The notes: generated by a model not told the origin, from the letters alone. A DNA stretch of 17,250 nt from Rhodobacteraceae bacterium UBA6796 (GCA_002452815.1 DKFM01000023.1:1-17250); one strand, 5' to 3'; shown: positions 1-7,104, numbered from the stretch's first letter. A program made the numbers and translations.

Positions 1-112
1 GCCGTGTCCACCGTTTGAAATGAATTGGTCGGCAGGTTCGACGCTGGTTCCCTCTTGCCAGCCTATCGGATTCGCTTAGGAATGGACTTGTATAAAAAGA
101 CAGGTGATTTGA

Positions 113-679
113 ATGACCCAACTGGATGGCGCGACCGCTCCGAACTCTGTCGAGGCCCCGTCGCTCAAGCCCGAGATGATCGAGAAGATGGCGGCGTTGC
201 GCAGCCAGTTGCGCGAAACCTTCGGCAAGCTTGTGATGGCGGTGATGGCTCTGCCGCGCTATCGCCATCTGAGCCTCGCCGATCTGCAGCCCGTCTTGCT
301 CGATCCGATGATCCGTGACCGTCTGGCGATCGCCCAACCGCGCGCAGCGGACGCGGCCGGCCTTGCCGATCTGGCGGGCTTCGCGATCTGGGCCAGCGTG
401 TCCGAGGCGGTGGATGCGAAGATCCGCGAGCAGATCAAGGCGGGCGTCTGGCCCGTGCGGCTGGCGCCCGAGGATTGGACGAGCGGGCAGATCAACTGGC
501 TGCTCGACGTGGTCGCGCCGGACCGCAAGGTGACCGGGGTGGTGCTGGCGAATTTCCGTCAGGTGGTGAAGGGCGGCGAGTTGCGCCTGCACCCGCTGGT
601 GACAAAGATGGTTGAACCCGAGGTGCTGGAGAAGTTCGGGGCAACGAAAACCGCGCAGGCTTCGGATACCGTTCAATGA
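113..679 (+). CDS. HlyC-type toxin-activating lysine acyltransferase
   Basis: The 188-residue product resembles the RTX toxin-activating acyltransferase family (HlyC). That family moves a fatty acyl group from acyl-ACP to internal lysines of an RTX-type protoxin in the cytoplasm. Seen in the sequence: an N-terminal linker of about 30 residues, then FGKLVMAVMALPRYRHLSLADL (broken here as FGKLVMAVMALPRY, then RHLSLADL) at 37-58, AIWASVSEAVDAKI at 91-104, RLAPEDWTSGQINWLLDVVAP at about 116-136, and a C-terminal LHPLVTKMVEP. By analogy with HlyC, His52 and Asp132 are the likely catalytic pair. The ATG is preceded by an AGGTGA element. An RTX protoxin partner is not visible downstream; it could lie left of the window or elsewhere. 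The next gene, 72 bases on, is an Imm11-like immunity gene on the same strand, and a decayed second copy lies at 1555-1623. Family assignment is fairly sure; the substrate is unknown. Confidence 0.75.
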   Translation: MTQLDGATAPNSVEAPSLKPEMIEKMAALRSQLRETFGKLVMAVMALPRYRHLSLADLQPVLLDPMIRDRLAIAQPRAADAAGLADLAGFAIWASVSEAVDAKIREQIKAGVWPVRLAPEDWTSGQINWLLDVVAPDRKVTGVVLANFRQVVKGGELRLHPLVTKMVEPEVLEKFGATKTAQASDTVQ

Positions 680-751
680 TCTGAGGGCAGCAAGGCGCGC
701 GCCCTGCGCAACTGCGCATATTCGACAGGTGAAGGCAAAGGGGAACTAGGG

Positions 752-1411
752 ATGACGCAAGAGGTCTGGGTCAGTTCGGTGATGACTGAGGGTGTGATCG
801 GCGACAAGCAAGGGATCCGCGAGAAATACTATGGCGAGGACTGGGCGCCGCCGACGATCATTCTTGGCGTCGCCCCCAACCACGTACGTTCTGCGATGCA
901 CCGCCATTACGACGGTCACGCCCTGAAACGCGAAGAGTTTACTGAGGCAATGTATGTTTTTGATGAAAAACGCTGGGCGCGGCAGAAGGACCTGTTCATG
1001 GCTGGCCCTTTCTACGCCGTGCGTGGCAAGCTGGCCGAAGTGCTCAAGCAGTTCGACCTTGGCGAGGGCGGGCTGATCGAATTCCCGATCTATCAGGCCG
1101 ACAAGGTCACCCCCCTGCCGGGCCCGTTCTATTTGCTGAATTTCGGCTGCATCAAGGACAGCGTGGTGATCGAGCAGTGCCAGCAGCTGACCCACGATTT
1201 CAAAAAGCAAATTGACGGCTACGACAAATGGGGCGCTTTCAACCTCGCGGATGGCGATATCGCCGTCACCGCCGCGGCGCTGGAGGGGCCGGATCTGTGG
1301 TTCGAGTCCAAGCTCCGCAAGAAAATCTTCATGAGCGGGCGGCTGCATGACGCGATTCTGGCGGCAAAGATCAAGGTGAACTTCCAGTTTGCGCGGGCGC
1401 GGATCGTCTGA
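752..1411 (+). CDS. Imm11-like immunity protein (DUF1629 type)
   Basis: The 219-residue product has the pattern of the Imm11/DUF1629 family, proteins encoded beside polymorphic toxins and thought to neutralise them by binding. Visible family-like blocks are FMAGPFYAVRGKLAEVLKQFDLGEG (about 82-106; written here in part), a FPIYQADKV strand near 111, FYLLNFGCIKD at 126-136, and the C-terminal ALEGPDLWFESKL...IFMSGRLHDAILAAKI at about 177-206. There is no signal peptide or membrane segment, so it should be cytoplasmic. AAAGGGGAA ends about 8 bases before the ATG and supports the start. The gene probably forms a transcription unit with the acyltransferase upstream and ends in a hairpin terminator that begins at the stop codon. 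No toxin gene is visible in the window, so the partner is unknown. Confidence 0.6.
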   Translation: MTQEVWVSSVMTEGVIGDKQGIREKYYGEDWAPPTIILGVAPNHVRSAMHRHYDGHALKREEFTEAMYVFDEKRWARQKDLFMAGPFYAVRGKLAEVLKQFDLGEGGLIEFPIYQADKVTPLPGPFYLLNFGCIKDSVVIEQCQQLTHDFKKQIDGYDKWGAFNLADGDIAVTAAALEGPDLWFESKLRKKIFMSGRLHDAILAAKIKVNFQFARARIV

Positions 1412-1449
1412 TCCGCGCGGGGTTTTTCCTGCACGCGCGGAAATTTTTT
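1412..1449 (+). terminator. Rho-independent terminator after the immunity gene
   Basis: An 8-bp stem TCCGCGCG/CGCGCGGA (1412-1419 and 1434-1441) with a 14-base loop is followed by AA and six T (1444-1449). It starts immediately after the stop codon of the Imm11-like gene. A second, smaller stem, GGATC-gtct-GATCC (1401-1414), overlaps it. Confidence 0.65.
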
Positions 1450-1477
1450 GTGGCGATATTTTGTTTGAAAGAATGCG

Positions 1478-1623
1478 ATGAGCACTGACAACCAGACGAA
1501 CCCCGATAATGGTGACTTGCTCGCAAAGATCTGGAATGCGGAAGCGCCATTTGTCGGGAACAGTCTCTGCATCCGCTGGCGACGAAGATGGTGGAGGCAG
1601 ATGTGTTGGGGAAGCTAGGATGA
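1478..1623 (+). pseudogene. Remnant of a second toxin-activating acyltransferase gene
   Basis: Bases 1567-1623 encode LHPLATKMVEADVLGKLG and a stop. This matches LHPLVTKMVEPEVLEKFG near the C-terminus of the intact acyltransferase (codons 159-176, bases 587-640) at 13 of 18 positions; the related frame can be read back to about 1555. The ATG at 1478 opens a different frame, MSTDNQTNPDNGDLLAKIWN..., which runs over the same bases in the wrong register and stops at about 1618. The simplest reading is that a paralogous gene lost most of its body, leaving a start from one reading frame joined to an acyltransferase tail in another. The N-terminal part is not recognisably homologous to the intact copy. 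The tail homology is clear; how it arose is inferred. Confidence 0.6.
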
Positions 1624-1760
1624 GGTATTTAAAGACCGGCAAGGTGAACCGGGGGGCACAAAGCGGCGCGGTGCAGCTCAATATTGCGGACCCCAACCAT
1701 CCCATATCGCTGCACGATGTCACGAAAGGCCGTTTGGGGGAAGCGGCACCGCAGCGATGA
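1620..1760 (+). pseudogene. Short ORF overlapping the acyltransferase remnant, probably decayed
   Basis: An ATG at 1620 overlaps the stop of the acyltransferase remnant (ATGA) and opens 46 codons beginning MRYLKTGKVNRGAQSG. The overlap is the kind seen between translationally coupled genes, so this may be the surviving start of a gene that followed the lost acyltransferase copy. The product is not recognised and no domain is visible. It could equally be a chance frame. Confidence 0.15.
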
Positions 1761-1993
1761 CCATGTTGGCGAAAGGCCGGTCCGGGCCGGACACGTCTAC
1801 GAGGCCAAGATCAACGTTAGGGGCGGGAAGCTGACGGACGGCGTGGCAAATTGCAACCGTCGCAACTTTGTCAGAGCAGCCGTTGAAGCAGACCGCAGCG
1901 AGATCGAGGTCGGATTGGCCAGTCGCATTGCGCAGCCTGAATCACGATGTAAATGGATGAACAGTGAACCCTGACCTTAGCCAAAAGGATACC
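1624..1993. other. Decayed intergenic stretch
   Basis: I find no convincing gene in this stretch. Several overlapping short frames exist, none with a recognisable product or good ribosome binding site. It contains one copy of the 53-bp imperfect repeat (1784-1836). With the gene remnant before it, it looks like the scar of past rearrangement. Confidence 0.4.
1784..1836 (+). repeat. Imperfect direct repeat, copy A
   Basis: About 53 bp beginning GGGCCGGACACGTCTACGAG is repeated in the same orientation at 3422-3474, with roughly 45 identical positions by eye. The two copies flank the membrane-anchored protein gene at 2115-3266. The same frame in both reads RAGHVYEAK, so it could descend from a coding fragment. 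Confidence 0.6.
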
Positions 1994-2074
1994 ATGGCAG
2001 AACAAAACCACAATCAAGCAACAACAAGTAAAGCTTCTCCCGGTTCTGCATCTGGGCGATTGTTGACCAGCTAA
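1994..2074 (+). CDS. Possible 26-residue small ORF or leader
   Basis: ATG at 1994 follows AAAAGGAT at a suitable distance and opens 26 codons (MAEQNHNQATTSK...SGRLLTS) ending at 2074, 40 bases before the GTG of the next gene. The hydrophilic product has no known domain. The good ribosome binding site is the only positive evidence. It may be a leader peptide, a truncated gene start or chance. Confidence 0.2.
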   Translation: MAEQNHNQATTSKASPGSASGRLLTS

Positions 2075-2114
2075 TTTGAGACAGCCATGATCGGCAAGAA
2101 TTGGGAGTGACAGC

Positions 2115-3266
2115 GTGATTGAGGTGATACTTGCGGTCCTGGCGCGTTTAGCGGAAGTGCCAGCAGCTGTGGCTGCTGCACTGAATTCTGCGTTTGTTCC
2201 GACGATGGCCGCGTCCCGACTGTCGCTCGATAATCCTACGATACTTTCTGCGATCATCGGAGCTGGCGCCGCGATCGCGGTCATGCTGTTGCGGGATGGT
2301 CTTCTCGCATGGTTAAAGAACTTATGGCTTCGTAAACAGACTGATGCAGAAATCTATCGGCGATATCTCGGTCCCCTGGCCGATGCTTGCGCAAAGATCG
2401 TTTGGCGCAACAAGGAAATTTTCCTCGAGAATCGCCATGCTTTCCTCAATACTGCGACCCTCCCACGCGATTACAATGAGTATAAGCGCAAGAGCACGCT
2501 GTACCGTATCGCCAGCCTGCTGGGGTGGATCCGGGGGATGGAAATAGAGCTCAGCTCACTGGCGGCACATAATCCAAGTTACACGCCTCCGATCGCTGCG
2601 CAAATCAAGGCCTTTCGCGATGCTCTCGCGGATGGCCCCGACGTGGAGCGCGCCCGGCTTGTGCAAATCTGTGATGTTTGGGCGCTCGATACGACGTCGA
2701 TGGAAGAGAGGATCCTCACTCGCCTCGCGGTCCAGTTCGAGGTGAAATCCCACAGCGCGTTCGGTGACGAGGATGCGGCTCTGCGCGATGCAGCCACATT
2801 GGAGCGCGAAAAGAAGTTGCGCGCCTTGCGCACCTTGGCCAACTTCCTCACGCACGAACTTAGTCTCCCGGCCCTTGACGATGACACGCTTGAGGCAACC
2901 CTTGACGATGCCGCCGCAAGCCTCGTCTATCGTGAGGCGCTGATCTATCGGGAATGGCAGGACGCGATCGGCGATGCGATGATAGAGCGAGATCGGGATT
3001 CACTTCGGCGATTTCGTATCATCGGCTTCGCTGAATTCTCAGAGCTCATCGCCAACAACGAGCATCCCTGGATGAAGGTGTTTGCAGGCAGTCTGGACGA
3101 TATCGACTTCGAACAACCTAATCCGCAGGACTCTCGCGCGCACCAGCTTCGAAAGGTCGCTAACGCGGCGGCGGCGATGGTCATTGCGATAGACAAGAAA
3201 GCGAAACCCTCCCCTGTGAAGAATGTTGTCGAGACGGCGAGCAAGCTTCTTGCCGCAACCAAATGA
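2115..3266 (+). CDS. Unknown protein with an N-terminal membrane anchor
   Basis: The product is 383 residues with a GTG start, chosen because GGGAG lies 7 bases upstream. The N-terminus is hydrophobic (about 1-30). One clear transmembrane helix follows at about 41-67 (PTILSAIIGAGAAIAVML...LLAWL), then a mostly helical, charged cytoplasmic-type body. A Trp- and Tyr-rich block runs through YRRYLGPLADACAKIVWRNK (81-100), NEYKRKSTLYRIASLLGWIR (121-140) and ALADGPDVERARLVQICDVWAL (broken here: ALADGPDVERA, RLVQICDVWAL). This looks like the core of a conserved family, but I cannot name it. I see no nucleotide-binding, nuclease or protease motif. The gene stands alone, is flanked by the two repeat copies and ends before a strong hairpin. 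Its place between toxin-immunity remnants and predicted nucleases makes an accessory role plausible, but its function is unknown. Confidence 0.7.
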   Translation: MIEVILAVLARLAEVPAAVAAALNSAFVPTMAASRLSLDNPTILSAIIGAGAAIAVMLLRDGLLAWLKNLWLRKQTDAEIYRRYLGPLADACAKIVWRNKEIFLENRHAFLNTATLPRDYNEYKRKSTLYRIASLLGWIRGMEIELSSLAAHNPSYTPPIAAQIKAFRDALADGPDVERARLVQICDVWALDTTSMEERILTRLAVQFEVKSHSAFGDEDAALRDAATLEREKKLRALRTLANFLTHELSLPALDDDTLEATLDDAAASLVYREALIYREWQDAIGDAMIERDRDSLRRFRIIGFAEFSELIANNEHPWMKVFAGSLDDIDFEQPNPQDSRAHQLRKVANAAAAMVIAIDKKAKPSPVKNVVETASKLLAATK

Positions 3267-3293
3267 TGCGAGAGCCAAGTTAGAACTGGCTTA

Positions 3294-3324
3294 CGCCCTT
3301 TCGTCCTGATCGGACGAAAGGGCG
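3294..3324 (+). terminator. Perfect 13-bp hairpin after the membrane-anchored protein gene
   Basis: CGCCCTTTCGTCC (3294-3306), a 5-base loop and GGACGAAAGGGCG (3312-3324) form a perfect stem 27 bases after the stop codon. No T-tract follows, so it is either a hairpin that stabilises the 3' end or a weak terminator. Confidence 0.5.
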
Positions 3325-3703
3325 AATGCGTCGATCTCGTCGGGGAGGTGATGCCCGCAGGCGAATGTCCGCTTCTGGCACGCTGAATCCCAGCGGTGCG
3401 AGCGGGCCAAATGACAGCTTAGGGCCGGGCACGTCTACGAGGCCAAGACCGACGTGAGGGGCGGAAAGCGGACAGTGATCGCAACTGACAAGGTGGTCAG
3501 AGGTACGCAGAAACCGTATCTTTCAAAAGTATAGCTTGTCGCACTAGAGCCTCGGCGCCAGTGCCGCAATATAGTGACCGCGAGCTTCGTTGGTGGATTG
3601 CGGAATCGGACAAGTAGCACCTATTGTATTTCGGTCGAGCGCGCCCCCCCCTGCCCTGCACTGGTAGAGGTATGGGAATGCAAGAACGACGACGTTCCTC
3701 CTT
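3325..3703. other. Intergenic stretch with an inverted-arm repeat module
   Basis: No gene is supported here. Nine-base inverted arms TGTCCGCTT (3366-3374) and AAGCGGACA (3466-3474) enclose a 109-bp module whose right end is copy B of the direct repeat. This has the look of a short dispersed intergenic element. The base composition turns AT-richer from about 3480, which may mark the left edge of the DNA that carries the large nuclease gene. Confidence 0.35.
3422..3474 (+). repeat. Imperfect direct repeat, copy B
   Basis: This is the second copy of the repeat at 1784-1836, in the same orientation, beginning GGGCCGGGCACGTCTACGAG. Its last nine bases form one arm of the inverted pair 3366-3374/3466-3474. 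Confidence 0.6.
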
Positions 3704-3733
3704 CTCGGTTGACTAACCGAGTGTCGCTATAAG
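3704..3733 (+). promoter_or_regulatory. Perfect dyad and -10-like element upstream of the large nuclease gene
   Basis: CTCGGTTgactAACCGAG (3704-3721) is a perfect 7-bp inverted repeat with a 4-base centre. It ends 35 bases before the ATG at 3757. TATAAG (3728-3733) follows and could be a -10 element. TTGACT (3709-3714) inside the dyad is only 13 bases upstream of TATAAG, too close for a standard promoter. The dyad suits an operator for autoregulation or a hairpin that blocks read-through. No T-tract follows it. Confidence 0.4.
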
Positions 3734-3756
3734 CAAACGGAAAGACCGTGTAGAGT

Positions 3757-5979
3757 ATGGCAACTATTGATGAGAAGCTCTGTGGTTTCGCCCTAGAGGC
3801 TTGCGAACGAATGGCATTTGAGGATTTCGTTCAGTCTTTTCATTCGGCAATCGTTGGAACAAACTACGTGCCGCTAGGTGGAGTTCACGATGGAGGAGCT
3901 GACGGATTTGAAGAAAGAATTTTCGAATCTGAAGCTAGAGCAAGTCAATTCCTTCAAGCATCGAAAACACCACAGATCGAGAGAAAAATTAGAGAAACCG
4001 TGAAACGCATCAGAGAGGTTGGGCGTGAGCCCAAAGGAGTTCTTTTCTACTTTTCCGAACCAATCTCGAAGGCAGATATAATTGAAGAGAATTTATCTAT
4101 TGAGCTAGATATTAACATTCGTATTCGCTCTAAATCATACATCCTTGCAAACATAAATTCATCCCCGCAAACGGTTCAGTCCTTCAAAAGCCATCTTCAG
4201 CCGGCTGTAACGTCCCTGATGGGAGTTGGGGGCGCAGGAAAAGAACGGGATTTTCCGTTCTCGTCCAAGACTGCATGTGCATTTATCGGTCAAGAAATTA
4301 ACAGACGCCGAGGAAACGCATCGCTCTTGGATGCATTGACCGATTCCTTGATCCTCTGGTCATTGGAGGGAACCGACCCCGCCACGAAGCAATTCATGAC
4401 CTACGACGAGATCCTCGCGAAGATCACGGAGGCCATCCCCGCCGCAAAGCAGTTTATAAAATCCAATCTTCGCGGAAAACTCAATATTCTAAGCAGCAAG
4501 TCGAATCCGTCTGGTAGGGAAGTGAGCTGGCACAAGAAGGAAGGGGGGTATGCTCTCAGATTTGAGGAGCGTCAGAAGTTATTGCTCGAAAATGCAGAGG
4601 AGTTGCGACTGCATTCAGCTGTAGGCGATGAGATTATCGAAGCTTCCCGTGAGAGATTGCCGGAAAGGCTACACGGAGTCTTGCCGCAGGTAGTTGCTGG
4701 TGTCAGGGAGTGCTTGGAGATCATTTTCCGAAAGCAAGGCCTAGATCTCGGCGTTTACCTTTCAGGAGAGGATGATGCCAAGCTGGAGGGCATTGACCTT
4801 GTTGAGGATGTTGATCGCCTTGCGATGCAGATAGCTCCGAAACAGTCAGACGTAACGCCCGTTCGTGATTGCCTCGTCGAGGCGGTTCGAAAAATGATCT
4901 ATGCTCCGTCTGCTGACCAGCGAGATTACATGCAAAGGCTAAGCGCAACGTATTTTGTGCTGTTTGCGCTGAAAAACGAGCCTCGGATTGTGGAATACTT
5001 TTCCGGTATGTCTCAAAACTTGGTGCTGTATATCGGCTCCGACTTGTTGATCAAGGCAATATCCGAATATCACCTTCCGCCAAGCGGTAGGTTAATAACG
5101 AATACGCTTGAAATAATAAGGAACTCCGGGTCTCGGATAGTCTTAACCGAGCCAGCACTAGAGGAAGTTTTCACACACATTCATGCATCCATACTTGAAT
5201 TCGAAAATTACTATATGTCGAATGAAGGAGCAATAGGCGAGGATTTTGTTCCGATAATAGATCGAATCCTGATCCGAGCCTACTTTTATGCACGACTTGG
5301 GCTAAACACTGATGGAAAGGCGCCCTCAGGTTGGAAGTCGTATATTGGACAATTCTGCAGCTACGAGGATGTTCGGCGCAAACGCGGTCAACGTGGATTG
5401 CAGCTCTATCTATGCGACCGGTTCGGGCTTCAGTATGAACAGAAGACCGAAATGCTGAAGGGGTTGGATCGCGCCCAACATTCCAAACTTTTGGGCGCCG
5501 TACTTGATATTCGTGGCGCCAAGAAGCTACGATCTCGGATTCTCGCTTACAATGATGCTATGCAAGCACTCAGAGTTCTTTCGAAACGCGTTGAGTTGAA
5601 TGAGGGCCATGTTCCAAATCCCTACGGATTCAAGACCTGGTGGCTCACTCATGAGCGCGCCACGGAACGCGCGTCGGCGAGCGCTTTTGGGGGACAGATG
5701 CCGAGGTTTGTTATGCGCCCGGAGTTCCTATTGAACTACATAGGCCTCCTTCCTTCCAAGGCTGAAGTCCTAAAGAGCTACAAAAATATATTTCCATCTG
5801 TGCTCGCAGTGTCGCTGGGGCGGCGTGCGCCCAGTGATGTAATAAAGGGGGTCCTTTTATCAGCAAAAAAAGTCTCCGAAATTGACGAGAGCAGGGCGAA
5901 AGTTATGCTAAGCGAATTTTCCGATCAACTAAAGGCCGACAAATTGCGTTTATATGAAAATGAGATTGTAATGCAGTAA
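3757..5979 (+). CDS. Predicted two-nuclease protein: PD-(D/E)xK-like N-terminus and PIN-like C-terminus
   Basis: I do not know a named family for this 740-residue protein; the domain reading is mine. Residues 40-100 hold GGVHDGGADGF (41-51) and FLQASK (65-70), then a basic helix and VLFYFSE. This layout is that of Mrr-like PD-(D/E)xK folds, with Asp45/Asp49 as acidic candidates and Gln67/Lys70 at the usual (E/Q)xK place, offset by one residue. Residues 165-275 look like a helical or winged-helix linker (MTYDEILAKITEA...GREVSWHKK). Residues 420-665 have PIN-like order: LYIGSDLLIKAISE (Asp429), IVLTEPALEEV (Glu469/470), PIIDRILIRAY (Asp502) and FKTWWLTHE (Glu633), then FVMRPEFLLNYIGLLPS. No signal peptide or membrane helix is seen. 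The gene is visibly AT-richer than the flanks, has a weak ribosome binding site, and sits in the integrase-bearing region. An anti-phage or anti-plasmid role is inferred. Confidence 0.65.
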   Translation: MATIDEKLCGFALEACERMAFEDFVQSFHSAIVGTNYVPLGGVHDGGADGFEERIFESEARASQFLQASKTPQIERKIRETVKRIREVGREPKGVLFYFSEPISKADIIEENLSIELDINIRIRSKSYILANINSSPQTVQSFKSHLQPAVTSLMGVGGAGKERDFPFSSKTACAFIGQEINRRRGNASLLDALTDSLILWSLEGTDPATKQFMTYDEILAKITEAIPAAKQFIKSNLRGKLNILSSKSNPSGREVSWHKKEGGYALRFEERQKLLLENAEELRLHSAVGDEIIEASRERLPERLHGVLPQVVAGVRECLEIIFRKQGLDLGVYLSGEDDAKLEGIDLVEDVDRLAMQIAPKQSDVTPVRDCLVEAVRKMIYAPSADQRDYMQRLSATYFVLFALKNEPRIVEYFSGMSQNLVLYIGSDLLIKAISEYHLPPSGRLITNTLEIIRNSGSRIVLTEPALEEVFTHIHASILEFENYYMSNEGAIGEDFVPIIDRILIRAYFYARLGLNTDGKAPSGWKSYIGQFCSYEDVRRKRGQRGLQLYLCDRFGLQYEQKTEMLKGLDRAQHSKLLGAVLDIRGAKKLRSRILAYNDAMQALRVLSKRVELNEGHVPNPYGFKTWWLTHERATERASASAFGGQMPRFVMRPEFLLNYIGLLPSKAEVLKSYKNIFPSVLAVSLGRRAPSDVIKGVLLSAKKVSEIDESRAKVMLSEFSDQLKADKLRLYENEIVMQ

Positions 5980-6231
5980 GGTTGTGCGGTAGTCGCTGCG
6001 ACAGCGCAACTCATGGTTCGTGTGATGCTTGCGAATTGTGGCCAAGCGTTTATTGGCGTTATCGAACCGCGCCGAAGTTCGAGAGCCTGAAGCGCTTCAG
6101 CGCGTCTCTGTGCTCAAAGTCTGGACGTCAGCTCTGGGGAAGGATGCCAAGGCGAGCGCTTCGGGGTCAATTGTCCGCAATGGGCCGGCCGCCATAGCGT
6201 CTAGAAGTTAAACGCAATAGACGTGCGGGAC
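5980..6231. other. Gap between convergent nuclease genes
   Basis: Nothing here supports a gene. Just after the stop codon at 5979 a possible hairpin can be drawn (arms about 5981-5987 and 6004-6010, with an inner CGCTG-cga-CAGCG stem at 5994-6006). It lacks a T-tract and may end transcription of the large gene. Confidence 0.3.
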
Positions 6232-7104
6232 TCAGCTGTTCAACTTGCAAACTTGGGATTTCACGCCCAGAAGTTTCGCCCTGGCGGCAAGCTCCGCGGG
6301 CAGCTCTCGTTCGGACAAGAGGATCGCGAGCACGTCGGCCTCGACCGGCAAGCGTGTCGCCCGGATCACTTCACGATACTTTACGCACTGGTAGATTCCG
6401 CGACGGAGATCGTCGTCGCTCGACAGGCAAGACTTGACCTCAACAACTGCGAACTCCTCCCCTCTTATGAAGAGGACGTCGATCCGGTCGCCGGATAGCA
6501 GGTCGCTCTCCACCTCCCCATCGAACCCTCGCGGAAGCCCGATTGCACCCGGATTATCGCGCGCCCACTCCTTGAGCCGTCGGTGCTGTTCGCTCTCGCC
6601 CTTGCCCCGCGGAAACAAACTCTCAGGCGGCTTTCCGTCCCGCTCCGTGAAAATTTTCCGCTCCAGTTTTCCTGGTCGACCTCCGAACGCCTGATGGAAA
6701 ACCCGATCCCAGCCTTTATAGTTCCTGACTGCCTCCCGGACGCCCTTCACGACCTCAAGCTTTTGATCTTTGCTCAGGCCTTCCCATTTAGTGCCTCGCT
6801 TCGCGCGCCAAAGGTTATCATGATACCAGGCAAAGCCGGTCCCAGGGATCCCGGACGTGCTGGTTACCAGAGCGTTGATTGGAGGGGCGTCTTTCGCAAT
6901 GGACAAAATATTGTTCATCATTTTGCCCGCGACACCCCCGATGTGAAGGCTGAAGATTTTCGATGTCTCCAGCTCGCGCTCCAACATCTCGGCGGTTTCA
7001 CCGTATGTGACGAACGGCTCATCCATCGTCTCCAGCTTCTCTAAGATGAGGGAGAGCAGGTATGGCGCTCCCTCCTGATTGAGCCACTCCCGCTTGTAAG
7101 CCAT
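6232..7104 (-). CDS. Predicted RecB-type PD-(D/E)xK nuclease with N-terminal helical domain
   Basis: The product is 290 residues. The C-terminal half carries the full set of catalytic positions for a PD-(D/E)xK nuclease: helix Glu172 (GESEQHRRLKEW), Asp209 in GDRIDVLF, Glu222 and Lys224 in AVVEVK, and QCVKY (Gln239...Tyr243). The last matches the QxxxY motif of RecB-like nucleases. The N-terminal half (FVTYGETAEMLE..., then NALVTSTSGIPGTGFAWYHD at about 77-96) resembles a DNA-binding winged-helix module placed before a nuclease, but I cannot name it. AAGGGGAC ends just upstream of the ATG at 7104. A TTGACA-like element lies further up (7164-7169, minus strand) without a good -10. The gene converges on the 740-residue nuclease gene and precedes the integrase gene. 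Restriction of foreign DNA is a likely role but is inferred. Confidence 0.65.
   Translation of the reverse strand: MAYKREWLNQEGAPYLLSLILEKLETMDEPFVTYGETAEMLERELETSKIFSLHIGGVAGKMMNNILSIAKDAPPINALVTSTSGIPGTGFAWYHDNLWRAKRGTKWEGLSKDQKLEVVKGVREAVRNYKGWDRVFHQAFGGRPGKLERKIFTERDGKPPESLFPRGKGESEQHRRLKEWARDNPGAIGLPRGFDGEVESDLLSGDRIDVLFIRGEEFAVVEVKSCLSSDDDLRRGIYQCVKYREVIRATRLPVEADVLAILLSERELPAELAARAKLLGVKSQVCKLNS

Noticed and set aside
1..112. AVSTV followed by a stop in the first 18 bases, possibly the tail of a gene to the left
   Set aside because: Five codons are too little to support a gene, although a toxin gene ending here would make sense.
746..1723. Open frame on the minus strand over the immunity gene
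   Set aside because: It overlaps the Imm11-like gene completely and lacks a recognisable product; the plus-strand frame has family motifs and a good ribosome binding site.
4216..4245. GVGGAGKE in the 740-residue protein, like a Walker A loop
   Set aside because: The Ser/Thr after GK is replaced by Glu, no hydrophobic strand of the usual kind precedes it, and no Walker B partner follows.
5982..6211. Two short overlapping frames after the large nuclease gene
   Set aside because: The products look random and have no ribosome binding site; the stretch is better seen as a gap between convergent genes.
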